A stretch of DNA of 64,000 bases from Acidobacteriota bacterium. GTDB taxonomy: Bacteria > Actinomycetota > Actinomycetes > Actinomycetales > Microbacteriaceae. The notes below the pieces were generated by a model. That model saw only the letters and a program-made list of their open reading frames with translations. It searched no databases and had not been told where the DNA came from. A program made the translations under genes and the position numbers. Positions 10,177-19,068 of this stretch are shown one piece after another. Each line of letters opens with the position of its first letter. Position 1 is the first letter of the stretch. Location of the stretch: NCBI GenBank assembly GCA_019351995.1, contig JABBOD010000002.1, positions 18,181 through 82,180 of the forward strand, given 5' to 3'.

Positions 10177-11449
10177 GGTGTCGGAACCTCCGAATCAGAG
10201 CCACCGCGAGGGCGACCAGCGTGAGCAGCGCGGGTACGACCAGGTGCCACCCGGCGAGAACGAGCAGCCCGGAAGTCAGGACCATCGAGATCACCGCCAT
10301 GACCCAGCCGACACTGCCGATGCGCAAGAGCTTGACCGCGGCGACCATGCCCAGCGCGTAGACCGCGACCAGCGAACTGGTCTGGATCAGGATGAACGTC
10401 TGCAGGTCGAGACGGAACAGGAAGTATGCCGTCGTATACACGAGCGCCAGCACCGCGAACAAGGCAAGGGCCCGCCGGGGCACGGCGCCCGCCTCCGCCC
10501 CGCGAGCGAACCACCGGGGCAGGTCGCCGTCGCGACCGAGGGAAGCACCCAGGTTCGCGAAGGCGGGGACGTAGGCGTTCTGCACGCCGATGACGACCAC
10601 GGCTGCGATCACCGCGACCACGATCGGGCCGAAACCCGGCAGCGTCACCGCCACCAGATCGATCAGCGGCACGGCGCTCGACGTGGCCGTCGCCCCCAGC
10701 ACCCCGACAGTGGCGAACTGCAGCGCGAGGTAGGCGAGCCCGACCACGGCGACGGCGATCGCCGTGGCCAGCGGGATGGTGCGCCGCGGACTCCGGAACT
10801 CACCGGCGATGTGCGTCACCGCCTCCCACCCTGCGAATGCCCACACGAACAGGCTGATGGCTACCCCCACCCCGGCCCACCCGTGCGGAAGGAACGGGGT
10901 GAAGTGCGCGACCCGCGCGGAGGGCACCGAGCTCGCGACCACGCCCAAGACCACCACGACCAGCAGCGCTGAGAAGACGAGTTGCACCCGTCCGCTGACC
11001 CTCAGCCCGAATACGTTGAGAGCGAGCGGGACGAGCACGAAGGCGAACCCGATCGCCGGGACGAACGAGCGGTCGAGACCGAGGGCGGACACCAGGTACT
11101 CTCCGCCGAGAGTGGCGACGACGGGGACGCCGAAACTGACTCCGAAGAAGAACCAGTAGCCGGCCGCGCGCGCCGCGGTCGCGCCGAAGGCGAGACGAAC
11201 GAAGGTGGCGACGCCCCCGGCATCCGGATACCGCGCCGCGAGCGCTGCGAAGGTGCCCGCCAGCGGGATCGACAGCAGCAGTACCGCACCGACCGCGAGC
11301 ACCGACGCCGGACCTGCCGCGTCGGCGGCAAGGCCGGGGAGCACGAGCACTCCACTGCCGAGCACGGCGGCAACGTAGAGTGCCGATGCGGTACCGAGCC
11401 CGATCCGACCGTGCGGAGCCGAGGCGGCATCCAGCTGCGGAGTCGACAT
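10166..11449 (-). CDS. APC-superfamily amino-acid permease
   Basis: About 427 aa with roughly 12 hydrophobic segments. The N-terminal TM1 motif GTASALYVAAVLGSGVLVLP and FAGWEAVTHIAGEFRSPRR are typical of the amino acid-polyamine-organocation family, closest in style to YjeH-like exporters/permeases. I placed the start at ATG 11449, which has GAGAG 4 bases upstream; ATG 11470 is also possible. Operon partner of the cyclase-family gene. A strong inverted repeat at 11487-11520 lies just upstream. Substrate unknown. Confidence 0.87.
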   Translation of the reverse strand: MSTPQLDAASAPHGRIGLGTASALYVAAVLGSGVLVLPGLAADAAGPASVLAVGAVLLLSIPLAGTFAALAARYPDAGGVATFVRLAFGATAARAAGYWFFFGVSFGVPVVATLGGEYLVSALGLDRSFVPAIGFAFVLVPLALNVFGLRVSGRVQLVFSALLVVVVLGVVASSVPSARVAHFTPFLPHGWAGVGVAISLFVWAFAGWEAVTHIAGEFRSPRRTIPLATAIAVAVVGLAYLALQFATVGVLGATATSSAVPLIDLVAVTLPGFGPIVVAVIAAVVVIGVQNAYVPAFANLGASLGRDGDLPRWFARGAEAGAVPRRALALFAVLALVYTTAYFLFRLDLQTFILIQTSSLVAVYALGMVAAVKLLRIGSVGWVMAVISMVLTSGLLVLAGWHLVVPALLTLVALAVALIRRFRHRAR

Positions 11450-11486
11450 CGAACTCTCGGTCACGGGCATGTCCTCATCGTGGCAG

Positions 11487-11543
11487 TGGCAGGAACACGG
11501 CGTGAACCGCATTCCTGCCACGACTCGTGGTTTTCACGCCACG
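11487..11543. promoter_or_regulatory. Inverted repeats upstream of the permease-cyclase operon
   Basis: TGGCAGGAA-N16-TTCCTGCCA (11487-11520) is a 9-bp perfect dyad. A second dyad, CGTGG-N8-CCACG, follows at 11526-11543. They sit 38-94 bp before the permease start and look like operator sites for an unidentified regulator; the second could also act as a hairpin behind neither gene. Confidence 0.45.
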
Positions 11544-11559
11544 ATGTCACACCCCCGAC

Positions 11560-13611
11560 TCAGCCGTTCGCCGCCACGCTCAGGTCGTAGAGCGTCACGC
11601 CGTCCACCGTCGTGGCGGTGAAGTTGCTCGCCACCCAGCTCGCGATCGTGCTTGAGGAGTTTGAGCCGCCGTCCGACCCGCCGATCGAGTCACCGCCGAT
11701 GAAGTAGTGAATCTCCCCGTTGCTGACGAGCGTCTGGAACTCGGCAAGCGTCGGCGATGGGTCACTGCCGTTGAAGCCGCCGACCGGCATCACCGGATCA
11801 CCGGTCGCCAACTGGTAGCCGGCCGCGCTATTCGAGCCGACCGCTGCCGCCACCCAGGTGTACGACGACGCGTTCTTCTCCAGCACCGCGGCCAGGGCAC
11901 TCCCGACGGATGCGGCATTGAGCAGACCGCCGGCCCCACCTCTGCCTCCGGCGCGGCCCCCGAACGCGCCCGGGTTCTGCGCCGTTCCGCCGGGCGCCGT
12001 CCCCCCCGGCGCCGTGCCGTTGGGGGGACCGAATACTCCCGGGGCCCCGCCGGGCCCACCACCACGGCCACCACCCCCGAACCCGCTGCCCGCGACGGTC
12101 GGACCGGCGGTCACGATCCCCCCGGTGTGGGCGGTGTTCACGGTCTCGATGGTGTACGCCAGCGGCGCCAACAGGATCGCGGCGAGCGCCATGGATGCGG
12201 TCGCAATCGACAGGGACCGTGCGCGAGGAGTCAGTAGCAGCATTCCGGCCGCGACGACCGCGAGGATCAGCACGACCACCTTGAGAGCCGGCAACCACGT
12301 CGGCGCCTCGTTCAGAAGCGACCAGGCCCAGAATGCCGTGATGAGGACGAGGGAGGCCATGACGATCCGCGCCCAGAGCGCGGCGCGGCGCTCCCACAGC
12401 AGCGAGGCTCCGATGGCCACGACCCCCGCGATCGCCGGGGCGAGAGCGACCGTGTAATAGGCGTGGAAGATGCCCGCCATGAAGCTGAACGCGAGGGCCG
12501 TCACCATCAGCCAGACGACGAACAGGCTCAGCGTCGCCCGCCGCACCGAGGTGCGCGGGGCCCGGCGGAGCACCAGGTAGCCGACGAGCGCGAGGACCAG
12601 AGCCGCTGGCAGCAGCCAGGTGATCTGGCCGCCGAACTCATTCTCGAAAAGTCGGAAGAGCCCGGTAGCCCCCCACTGACGCGAACCGCCCGCGGCGCCC
12701 ACCGCACCGCCGCCGGTGACACTCCCCGTCTCGGCGCCAGTCAGACGGCCGAAGCCGTTGTAGCCGAAGGTGAGTTCCAGGAAGTCGTTGGTCTGCGATC
12801 CCCCGATGTACGGGCGCATCGACGCCGGCACCAGTTCGACGATCGCGACCCACCAGCCGGCAGACACGAGGAGTGCCCCCAAGCCGGCGAGCAGATGCAG
12901 GATGCGCCTGCCGAGGCGGTGCGGCGACGCCCAGCTGTACACGGCGATCAGCGCCGGAAGGATCAGGAACACCTGCAACTGCTTGGTGAGAAAGCCGAAG
13001 CCCACCATGACGCCGGCCCAGATCACCCAGCGAATGCGGCCATCCTCGACACCGCGAAGCGTGAAGTACACGGCGAGGCTCATCAGGAGCACGAGCAGCG
13101 CATCCGGGTTGTTGAAGCGGAACATCAACGCGGCCACCGGAGTGAGCGCGAGCACCGCCCCGCCGAGGACGGCCGTTCCGGCCGAGAAACGGCGGCGCAG
13201 GGTGGCGTACAGCACGGCGACGCTCGCGACACCCATCAGTGCCTCGGGGAGCAGGATGCTGAACGAGCTGAGTCCGAAGAGCTTGATCGACAGCGCCATG
13301 AACCAGAGGCTCATCGGCGGTTTGTCGACCGTGATCGAGTTCGCCGCATCGGAGGAGCCGAAGAAGAACGCCTCCCAGTTCACCGAGCCGGCCTGAGCGG
13401 CCGCCGAGTAGAACGAGTTCGCCCATCCGCTCTCGGACAGGTTCCAGAGGTACAAAGCGGCCGTGATCGCGAGAAGTCCGAGGAGGGTTGGCCGTTCCCA
13501 GATGGCCGAGTCTGCGCGCCCGCGGATTATCCAGCGGGCGGCGGCGCTGACTTTGTTCAGGAGGCCGCTGCCAGCCGGACGGGTGAGGGTGTCGGGTGTG
13601 GTGGTGGCCAT
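11560..13611 (-). CDS. ArnT/PMT-like glycosyltransferase, GT39 family membrane protein
   Basis: 683 aa polytopic membrane protein. The first periplasmic loop has TVDKPPMSLWFMALSIKLFG, the ArnT/PMT catalytic-loop pattern (D-K-P-P), and FLTKQLQVFLILPAL follows in the membrane core. About a dozen membrane segments are followed by a Gly/Pro-rich low-complexity linker (about residues 510-570, with repeated APGGT units) and an extracytoplasmic C-terminal domain (GEIHYFIGGDSIGG). It would transfer a sugar from polyprenyl phosphate outside the membrane. ATG 13611 overlaps the TGA of the upstream GT2 gene as TGATG, so the lipid-sugar donor enzyme and the acceptor enzyme are co-translated. Acceptor unknown. 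Confidence 0.88.
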   Translation of the reverse strand: MATTTPDTLTRPAGSGLLNKVSAAARWIIRGRADSAIWERPTLLGLLAITAALYLWNLSESGWANSFYSAAAQAGSVNWEAFFFGSSDAANSITVDKPPMSLWFMALSIKLFGLSSFSILLPEALMGVASVAVLYATLRRRFSAGTAVLGGAVLALTPVAALMFRFNNPDALLVLLMSLAVYFTLRGVEDGRIRWVIWAGVMVGFGFLTKQLQVFLILPALIAVYSWASPHRLGRRILHLLAGLGALLVSAGWWVAIVELVPASMRPYIGGSQTNDFLELTFGYNGFGRLTGAETGSVTGGGAVGAAGGSRQWGATGLFRLFENEFGGQITWLLPAALVLALVGYLVLRRAPRTSVRRATLSLFVVWLMVTALAFSFMAGIFHAYYTVALAPAIAGVVAIGASLLWERRAALWARIVMASLVLITAFWAWSLLNEAPTWLPALKVVVLILAVVAAGMLLLTPRARSLSIATASMALAAILLAPLAYTIETVNTAHTGGIVTAGPTVAGSGFGGGGRGGGPGGAPGVFGPPNGTAPGGTAPGGTAQNPGAFGGRAGGRGGAGGLLNAASVGSALAAVLEKNASSYTWVAAAVGSNSAAGYQLATGDPVMPVGGFNGSDPSPTLAEFQTLVSNGEIHYFIGGDSIGGSDGGSNSSSTIASWVASNFTATTVDGVTLYDLSVAANG

Positions 13612-14903
13612 CAGGCACTCGCCTTCTGTGTCGGGTCCAGACGGGCGACGAGCGCGTCGCGCGTCGTCACGTCGTTCCGAACGGGAAAGGGGATCGGCCC
13701 CGCGGCGGGGTCGATGGATTGACGCTGCTGTCGAAAGACCCAGAGCCGCAGGAGCAGGAAACGCACGACCGTCGCGAAGAGATTGGCGCCGGTCAGAATG
13801 AGGAGAGAGGTCAGGGAGGAGGCACCCGGTCGAACGGCCTGCAGCAGCGCGAGGGAGCCCGCGGTGATCCCCCAGGCAAGACCGAAGACGATCAGGCCCT
13901 GAAATTGGTGGACGACGGCCCCGCTCCTGCCCCGCACTCCGAACGTGAAATGCCGGTTGGCGGCGGTGTTGGCGATCGCCGTGATCAGCAACGCCAGGAA
14001 GTTGGACAGCTGAGCGGGCACCGCGAGGTGGAACAGCAGGAAGAGCAGAGCATATGCCGCAGTGGATGCCAGTCCAACGACTCCGAAACGCAGCACCTGG
14101 CCGACGAAGCTGGGCGGCCTCGCGGAGACAAGCGGATGCCGCCCCAACTCCGCGTAGATGCGCTCGAGCGGGATCTGGCCGGTCGCGATCGAATGCCCGA
14201 CCCTGACCATCCCTCTGAGGTCCTCGAGCGCGGTGCCCCGGATATCGACGGAACTGTCGGAATCGTCGACCCAATCGACCGGCACCTCGTGGATGCGCAG
14301 GCCCGCCCGTTCGGCGATCACCAGCATTTCGGTGTCGAAGAACCAGTTCGTGTCGCGAACGTAGGGCAGAACCTGTTCCGCCGCATCGTGACGCATGGCC
14401 TTGAAGCCGCACTGCGCGTCGCTGAAGCTCACCCCGAGAGAGCGGCGGAGCAGGAAGTTGTAGCCGCGCGAGATGAACTCGCGCTTCGGCCCGCGCACCA
14501 CTCGCGAATTCGGCGAGAGGCGCGTGCCGATCGCGACATCCGAGTGCCCGGACAGCAGCGGCGCCACCAGCGGGGGCAGCGCGCGCAGGTCCGTCGACAG
14601 GTCCTCATCGAGGTAGGCGACGACGTCGGCCTCGCTCTCCAACCAGGTCTGCTTGAGCGCCCGACCCCGGCCCTTCTGCACCAGATGCACCACCTGGATT
14701 CCGGGCAACTCGAGCGACAGCCGATCGGCGATCACGCGTGTGGCGTCGGTGGAGGCGTTGTCGGCGACGGTGATCAGCCACGGCTCATCGAACATGCCGC
14801 TCACGGCATGATGCAGTGTGCGGATGCTCTGTTCCAGAGTCGCCTGCTCGTTGTGGACAGGCACCACGATCTCGAGGCGGAGGCCTTCGCTCGGTTCGGT
14901 CAT
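13611..14903 (-). CDS. GT2 polyprenyl-phosphate glycosyltransferase fused to a GtrA-like domain
   Basis: 430 aa. Residues about 8-240 are a GT-A domain of the dolichyl-phosphate glucosyl/mannosyltransferase type: LEIVVPVHNEQATLEQSI, VADNASTDAT, AYLDEDLSTDL (DxD-like), CGFKAMRHDA. Residues about 290-410 are a GtrA-like (PF04138) four-helix membrane domain: FGVVGLASTAAYALLFLLF and FTFGVRGRSG. ATG 14903 has AGGA 7 bases upstream. The enzyme likely makes a polyprenyl-phosphate sugar and the GtrA part may help flip it, providing the donor for the downstream GT39 protein. Confidence 0.9.
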   Translation of the reverse strand: MTEPSEGLRLEIVVPVHNEQATLEQSIRTLHHAVSGMFDEPWLITVADNASTDATRVIADRLSLELPGIQVVHLVQKGRGRALKQTWLESEADVVAYLDEDLSTDLRALPPLVAPLLSGHSDVAIGTRLSPNSRVVRGPKREFISRGYNFLLRRSLGVSFSDAQCGFKAMRHDAAEQVLPYVRDTNWFFDTEMLVIAERAGLRIHEVPVDWVDDSDSSVDIRGTALEDLRGMVRVGHSIATGQIPLERIYAELGRHPLVSARPPSFVGQVLRFGVVGLASTAAYALLFLLFHLAVPAQLSNFLALLITAIANTAANRHFTFGVRGRSGAVVHQFQGLIVFGLAWGITAGSLALLQAVRPGASSLTSLLILTGANLFATVVRFLLLRLWVFRQQRQSIDPAAGPIPFPVRNDVTTRDALVARLDPTQKASA

Positions 14904-14935
14904 GCCCCGATCCTGGGCACGGGCCCTATGCCTCG

Positions 14936-14965
14936 CGCTGACGGCTCCTAAGAAACCGCTCAGCG
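14936..14965 (-). terminator. Hairpin downstream of metB
   Basis: CGCTGAGCGG pairs with CCGTCAGCG, with one bulge, just after the metB stop and before the GT2 gene. There is no clear T-run. It probably marks the end of the cbs-metB transcript. Confidence 0.35.
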
Positions 14966-14974
14966 TCGGGTGGT

Positions 14975-16153
14975 CTAGACCCGCTCGAGCGCCTGCAGGA
15001 CGTCGCCGAGCAGGTCGTCGACGCCCTCGATGCCGACAGAAAGGCGCACGACGTTGTCCGGCACCTCCAGCGCGGTCCCACGCACCGAGGCGTGAGTCAT
15101 CTCCGAGGGGTAGCACATCAGCGACTCGACACCGCCGAGAGACTCCGCCAGCTGGAACAGTTTGGTCCCCTCCGCGAAGGCCCGCGCCGCGGTCGCGTCG
15201 GCCAGCCGCAGCGAGATCATGCCCCCGAACAACTTCATCTGCCGCGCCGCGAGCTCGTGGCCCGGGTGGTCAGGCAGCCCGGGATAGAAGACCGTCGAGA
15301 CCTTCGGATGCCCGACGAGGGCCTCGGCGATGGTCTGCGCGTTCGAGGAGTGGCGGTCCATGCGCACCGCGAGGGTCTTGATGCCCCGGATGGTGAGCCA
15401 GGCATCCAGGGGGCTGGACACCGCGCCGACGCCGAACTGCAGGAAGGCGACCTTCTCGGCCAGACTCTCGTCGCCGACCATCACGTCGTTGTTCAGGATC
15501 ACCGCCCCGCCGAGCACATCGCTGTGGCCGCCGAGGTACTTCGTCGTCGAGTGGGTCACCACGTCGGCGCCGAGCGAGAGCGGCTGCTGCAGGTACGGCG
15601 AGGCGAAGGTGTTGTCCACCACGACCACGGCGCCGGCGGCATGAGCGATTTCGCTGATCGCGGCGATGTCGGTGATCTTCATCAGCGGGTTGCTCGGAGT
15701 CTCGAGCCAGACCACCTTCGTGGTCGGGCGGATCGCCGCGCGAACGGCGTCGGCGTCCATCATCTCGACCGTTGAGAGCTCGATGCCCCACGGCACATGC
15801 GCCCGATTCACCAGCCGGTGTGTGCCGCCGTAGACGTCATTGCCCATCAGCACATGGTCACCGGGCTTCAGGATGGAGCGCAGCAGCGTGTCCTCGCCGG
15901 CGAGCCCCGACGCGAAGCTGAACGCCCGGTCTCCACCCTCGAGTGCTGACAGCAGGGTCTGCAGCGAATCCCGGGTGGGGTTGCCACCGCGTGCGTACTC
16001 GTAGCCGCCCCGGAAACCGCCGAGGCCGTCCTGCACGAAGGTGGTCGTGAAGTAGACGGGCGGGATCACGGCTCCCGTCGTCGGGTCGAAGTCCTGTCCG
16101 GCGTGGATGGCGGTGGTTCGGAAATCGGGCGTGATGCTGTCTGGCTGCGTCAT
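14975..16153 (-). CDS. metB: Cystathionine gamma-synthase / gamma-lyase (PLP enzyme)
   Basis: 392 aa, fold-type I PLP enzyme of the Cys/Met metabolism family. It shows YEYARGGNPTRDSLQ, SFASGLAGEDTLL, VVVDNTFASPYLQQP and the PLP-lysine motif HSTTKYLGGHSD. It follows cbs by 20 bp on the same strand with an AGAAAG Shine-Dalgarno. The cbs pairing argues for reverse transsulfuration (cystathionine to cysteine, gamma-lyase) at least as much as for methionine synthesis; sequence alone does not separate MetB from MccB, so the symbol is provisional. Confidence 0.9.
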   Translation of the reverse strand: MTQPDSITPDFRTTAIHAGQDFDPTTGAVIPPVYFTTTFVQDGLGGFRGGYEYARGGNPTRDSLQTLLSALEGGDRAFSFASGLAGEDTLLRSILKPGDHVLMGNDVYGGTHRLVNRAHVPWGIELSTVEMMDADAVRAAIRPTTKVVWLETPSNPLMKITDIAAISEIAHAAGAVVVVDNTFASPYLQQPLSLGADVVTHSTTKYLGGHSDVLGGAVILNNDVMVGDESLAEKVAFLQFGVGAVSSPLDAWLTIRGIKTLAVRMDRHSSNAQTIAEALVGHPKVSTVFYPGLPDHPGHELAARQMKLFGGMISLRLADATAARAFAEGTKLFQLAESLGGVESLMCYPSEMTHASVRGTALEVPDNVVRLSVGIEGVDDLLGDVLQALERV

Positions 16154-16173
16154 GACGGCTTTCTGTGGCGGAA

Positions 16174-17538
16174 CTAACTGTTGAGGAAGGTGAGCAGGTC
16201 GTGCCGGGTGAGCACGGCGGCAGGCTTGCCGTCGGTCGTGACCATGAGCGCGTCCGCGTCGCGCAACTGGAGGCGAGCCGACTCGACCGTCTCGTGCATC
16301 CCGATCAAGGCAAAGCGGGGCGCGATCAATCCCGCGACAGGGTCGGTGAGCGCAACACGGCCGCTGAAGACGGCATCCACGAGTGTCCTCTCGTCGATCG
16401 AGCCGACCACCTCACCCATCACAACGGGCGGTTCCGCGCTCAGCACCGGCACCTGCGAGACGTCGTATTCCTTGAAGATGCCGATCACATCGCGCACGGT
16501 GTCGCTCGGGTGGGCATGGACGAACTCGGGAAGCGTTCCGTTCTTCGTGCTGACGATGTCCCCGACCGTCTTGCCCTCGTCAGCGGGGAGGAAACCGTAG
16601 CTGCGCATCCAGCCGTCGTTGAAGATCTTGCCCAGGTAGCCGCGCCCCCCGTCGGGCAACAGGATCACCATGACGTCGTCGGGGCCGAGCCGGCGAGCAA
16701 CCTTGAGCGCGGATGCCACGGCCATGCCGCTGGAGCCACCGACCAACAGGCCCTCCTCGCGAGCGAGACGCCGGGTCAGCTCGAACGATTCCGCGTCGGA
16801 TGCTGCCACGATTTCGTCGACGACGCTCGGGTCGTACGCGGTCGGCCAGAAGTCTTCACCGACTCCTTCGACCAGATACGGTCGGCCGGTGCCGCCCGAG
16901 TAGACGGATCCCTCGGGGTCAGAGCCGATGATCCGCACCCGACCGTTGCTGACCTCCTTGAGGTACCTACCAACACCACTGATCGTGCCGCCGGTGCCGA
17001 CGCCCGCGACGAAGTGGGTGATCTCGCCGCCCGTCTGCTCCCAGATCTCGGGACCGGTGGTCTCGTAATGGCTCAGCGGCCCGTTGGGGTTCGAGTACTG
17101 ATCGGGCTTGAAGGCGCCCGGGATCTCGCGCGCCAGACGGTCGCTCACCGAGTAGTAGCTCTCGGGGCTGCTGGGCTCGACGGCGGTCGGGCACACCACG
17201 ACCTCCGCGCCGTAGGCCATGAGCGTATTCCTCTTGTCTTCGCTGACCTTGTCGGGGCAGACGAACACGCAGCGGTACCCGCGCTGCTGGGCGACCAGGG
17301 CGAGACCGATCCCGGTGTTGCCGCTCGTGGGTTCCACGATCGTGCCGCCCGGCTTCAGCTTGCCCTCCCGCTCGGCCGCGTCGATGATGCGCACGGCGAT
17401 GCGGTCCTTGGAGGAGCCGCCCGGGTTGAGGTACTCGATCTTGGCGAGCACCGTCGCCTGGATACCCTCGGTGACCTTGTTCAGCCGGACCAGCGGGGTG
17501 TTGCCGATCAGATCGAGCACGGTCTCGGCATAATCCAT
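16174..17538 (-). CDS. cbs: Cystathionine beta-synthase
   Basis: 454 aa. The PLP-dependent catalytic domain (about residues 1-320) has IGNTPLVRLNKV, the PLP-lysine region NPGGSSKDRIA, EPTSGNTGIGLALVA and GVGTGGTISGVGRYLK. Two C-terminal CBS (Bateman) repeats follow (about 335-454, with TVRDVIGIFKEYDVSQVPVL and ALMVTTDGKPAAVLTRHD). It condenses serine with homocysteine to cystathionine. It heads the cbs-metB operon. A TAGGCT -10 box six bases before the ATG suggests a leaderless mRNA. Confidence 0.95.
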   Translation of the reverse strand: MDYAETVLDLIGNTPLVRLNKVTEGIQATVLAKIEYLNPGGSSKDRIAVRIIDAAEREGKLKPGGTIVEPTSGNTGIGLALVAQQRGYRCVFVCPDKVSEDKRNTLMAYGAEVVVCPTAVEPSSPESYYSVSDRLAREIPGAFKPDQYSNPNGPLSHYETTGPEIWEQTGGEITHFVAGVGTGGTISGVGRYLKEVSNGRVRIIGSDPEGSVYSGGTGRPYLVEGVGEDFWPTAYDPSVVDEIVAASDAESFELTRRLAREEGLLVGGSSGMAVASALKVARRLGPDDVMVILLPDGGRGYLGKIFNDGWMRSYGFLPADEGKTVGDIVSTKNGTLPEFVHAHPSDTVRDVIGIFKEYDVSQVPVLSAEPPVVMGEVVGSIDERTLVDAVFSGRVALTDPVAGLIAPRFALIGMHETVESARLQLRDADALMVTTDGKPAAVLTRHDLLTFLNS

Positions 17539-17544
17539 GTTCCG

Positions 17545-17550
17545 AGCCTA
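17545..17550 (-). promoter_or_regulatory. -10 box of a leaderless cbs promoter
   Basis: TAGGCT, six bases before the ATG at 17538. No convincing -35 box is visible. Confidence 0.55.
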
Positions 17551-17601
17551 GTTGCGGGCTGCCGAGTGTGACGCGGCACCGCCAAAACCCTGATCCCTCC
17601 C

Positions 17602-17682
17602 CCAAATCAAGGCTGGGAGCGGATGCCGCGGCCGGCGCGTCGAGGGCTGCCGGTGCCTTCCTCTTCCTCAGCCTTGATTTGG
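17602..17682. repeat. Family A inverted repeat, copy A1
   Basis: 81 bp: CCAAATCAAGGCTG (17602-17615), 53 unrelated bases, CAGCCTTGATTTGG (17669-17682). It lies between the maltokinase stop and the cbs start. The arms are perfect complements. The interior is GC-rich and not shared with other copies. Confidence 0.9.
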
Positions 17683-17718
17683 CGAACGGGCGGATGGTCG
17701 GCGAACCCCGACCGGCCG

Positions 17719-19068
17719 CTAGACCAGCTTCTGCAGCGCCCGGATCGGGATCGAGACCCAGTCAGGTCGGTGATCCTCCTCGTAGGCGACCTCGTAGACC
17801 GCTTTGTCGATCGCGTAGGCGCGCAGCAAAGCCACCCAGGCGTCTGACCGGTCGAAGCCGTAGCCGAGCAGGAACGCGATCTGGTTGCGGCGCACCCAGT
17901 CGTCGGCGACAGCGGCTTCATCCACCTGGGGGTCGAGCGAGATCACTCCCGTCATGGGGGTGATCGAGTGCGCGACGTAGTCGAGCGAGCGCAGCATCCC
18001 GGCAAGGTCGCGCAATGGCGAATCCAGCCGGATGCGGTCCTCACGCGGCTTGGACGGCTCACCCTCGAAGTCGATGATCTTCCAGCCCGTGGTGGTGCGC
18101 AGCGTCTGACCGAGGTGGAAGTCACCGTGGATGCGCTGCACGGGGACCGGCACGCCTCGGTCGATGCGCTCGTAGGCGGCACGGGCACCGTCGGCGTACT
18201 CGGCGACGATCGGATGCGCCGCGATCACCTCGTCGAGCCGCCGTTCGAGTCGGACGACCAGCGCGTCGAGCTCCACCGGCCCCCAGATCGCGACGGGCAA
18301 CAGCTCGCGCATCTGCGTGTGGACCGCGGCGGTCGTGGCGCCGAGGCGCTCGGCCTCGGCGGCGAAGTCGCCACCCGCCTCGCGCGCACGGATCGCGTCG
18401 TTCTGCAGGGCGCGCACACTGGCGCGCGCCGTGTCCCACCCGTCGGTGGCGGACCGCTGGAAGGTGCTGACCATTGCGAGGTCGATGTCGCCACTGCGAA
18501 TCCAGCCGAGCAGCGGCGAGATGTCCTCGGAGTCGGCCAGGGTCAACGCCTCCTGCACCTCGATATCCGGATTAACCCCGGGCGTCAGCCGGCGGAAGAA
18601 TTTCACCATCGCGTCCCCAGCGATCACCGAGGTGTTGCTCTGTTCGACTCCGAGCAGCACATTGTCGGCCCCCGGTTCGAGGGAGAAGCCCTGAAGCCGA
18701 CCGAAGCTGATGTCATCGGGCACCACGGCGCCCTCGGCGAATCCGCTCAGCAGCACACCGCGCGCCTCGCCGTCGTGGAGCGCGTCGTAGACGTAGAAGG
18801 TGCGGTTATCGACAATGGTGGCGCCGATGAAGCCGTGCGACAGCTCCTCGTGCGGTTCCGGGCGATAGGACAGCGGCACGTTGTAGATCCCGACCTCAGT
18901 GCCCGAAGCGACCGAGATGATCTCGAAGCGGACGCCCAGCCCGGATGACGGGTCGCGCAACCACTTCAGCGACCGCGCATCCGTCACCGTGACCTGCTGT
19001 GATCTCGCAAACCACCGCTGACGACCCAGATAGGCCGCGAGCTCTGGTCGTTGCGTCCAGATACTCAT
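17719..19068 (-). CDS. mak: Maltokinase (Pep2/Mak-like phosphotransferase)
   Basis: 449 aa aminoglycoside-phosphotransferase-like kinase, the size of actinobacterial maltokinases. It has an N-terminal cap ([12 protein letters not shown]), a kinase core with [12 protein letters not shown] (catalytic loop) and [16 protein letters not shown] (metal loop), and a C-terminal [11 protein letters not shown] tail. It phosphorylates maltose to maltose-1-phosphate, the substrate of GlgE for alpha-glucan synthesis. ATG 19068 overlaps the treS stop as ATGA, matching the common TreS-maltokinase coupling in which maltose made from trehalose is captured at once. glgE is not in the window. Confidence 0.92.
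   Translation of the reverse strand: MSIWTQRPELAAYLGRQRWFARSQQVTVTDARSLKWLRDPSSGLGVRFEIISVASGTEVGIYNVPLSYRPEPHEELSHGFIGATIVDNRTFYVYDALHDGEARGVLLSGFAEGAVVPDDISFGRLQGFSLEPGADNVLLGVEQSNTSVIAGDAMVKFFRRLTPGVNPDIEVQEALTLADSEDISPLLGWIRSGDIDLAMVSTFQRSATDGWDTARASVRALQNDAIRAREAGGDFAAEAERLGATTAAVHTQMRELLPVAIWGPVELDALVVRLERRLDEVIAAHPIVAEYADGARAAYERIDRGVPVPVQRIHGDFHLGQTLRTTTGWKIIDFEGEPSKPREDRIRLDSPLRDLAGMLRSLDYVAHSITPMTGVISLDPQVDEAAVADDWVRRNQIAFLLGYGFDRSDAWVALLRAYAIDKAVYEVAYEEDHRPDWVSIPIRALQKLV

Noticed and set aside
11935..12090. Gly/Pro-rich repeats in the GT39 gene as a minisatellite insertion
   Set aside because: The frame is intact and such linkers are common in this actinobacterial protein group; repeats are too short and impure.
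13612..14412. Extension of the GT39 frame upstream to 14412
   Set aside because: The extra residues are an out-of-frame reading of the GT2-GtrA gene; ATG 13611 overlaps that gene's stop and starts the recognisable protein.
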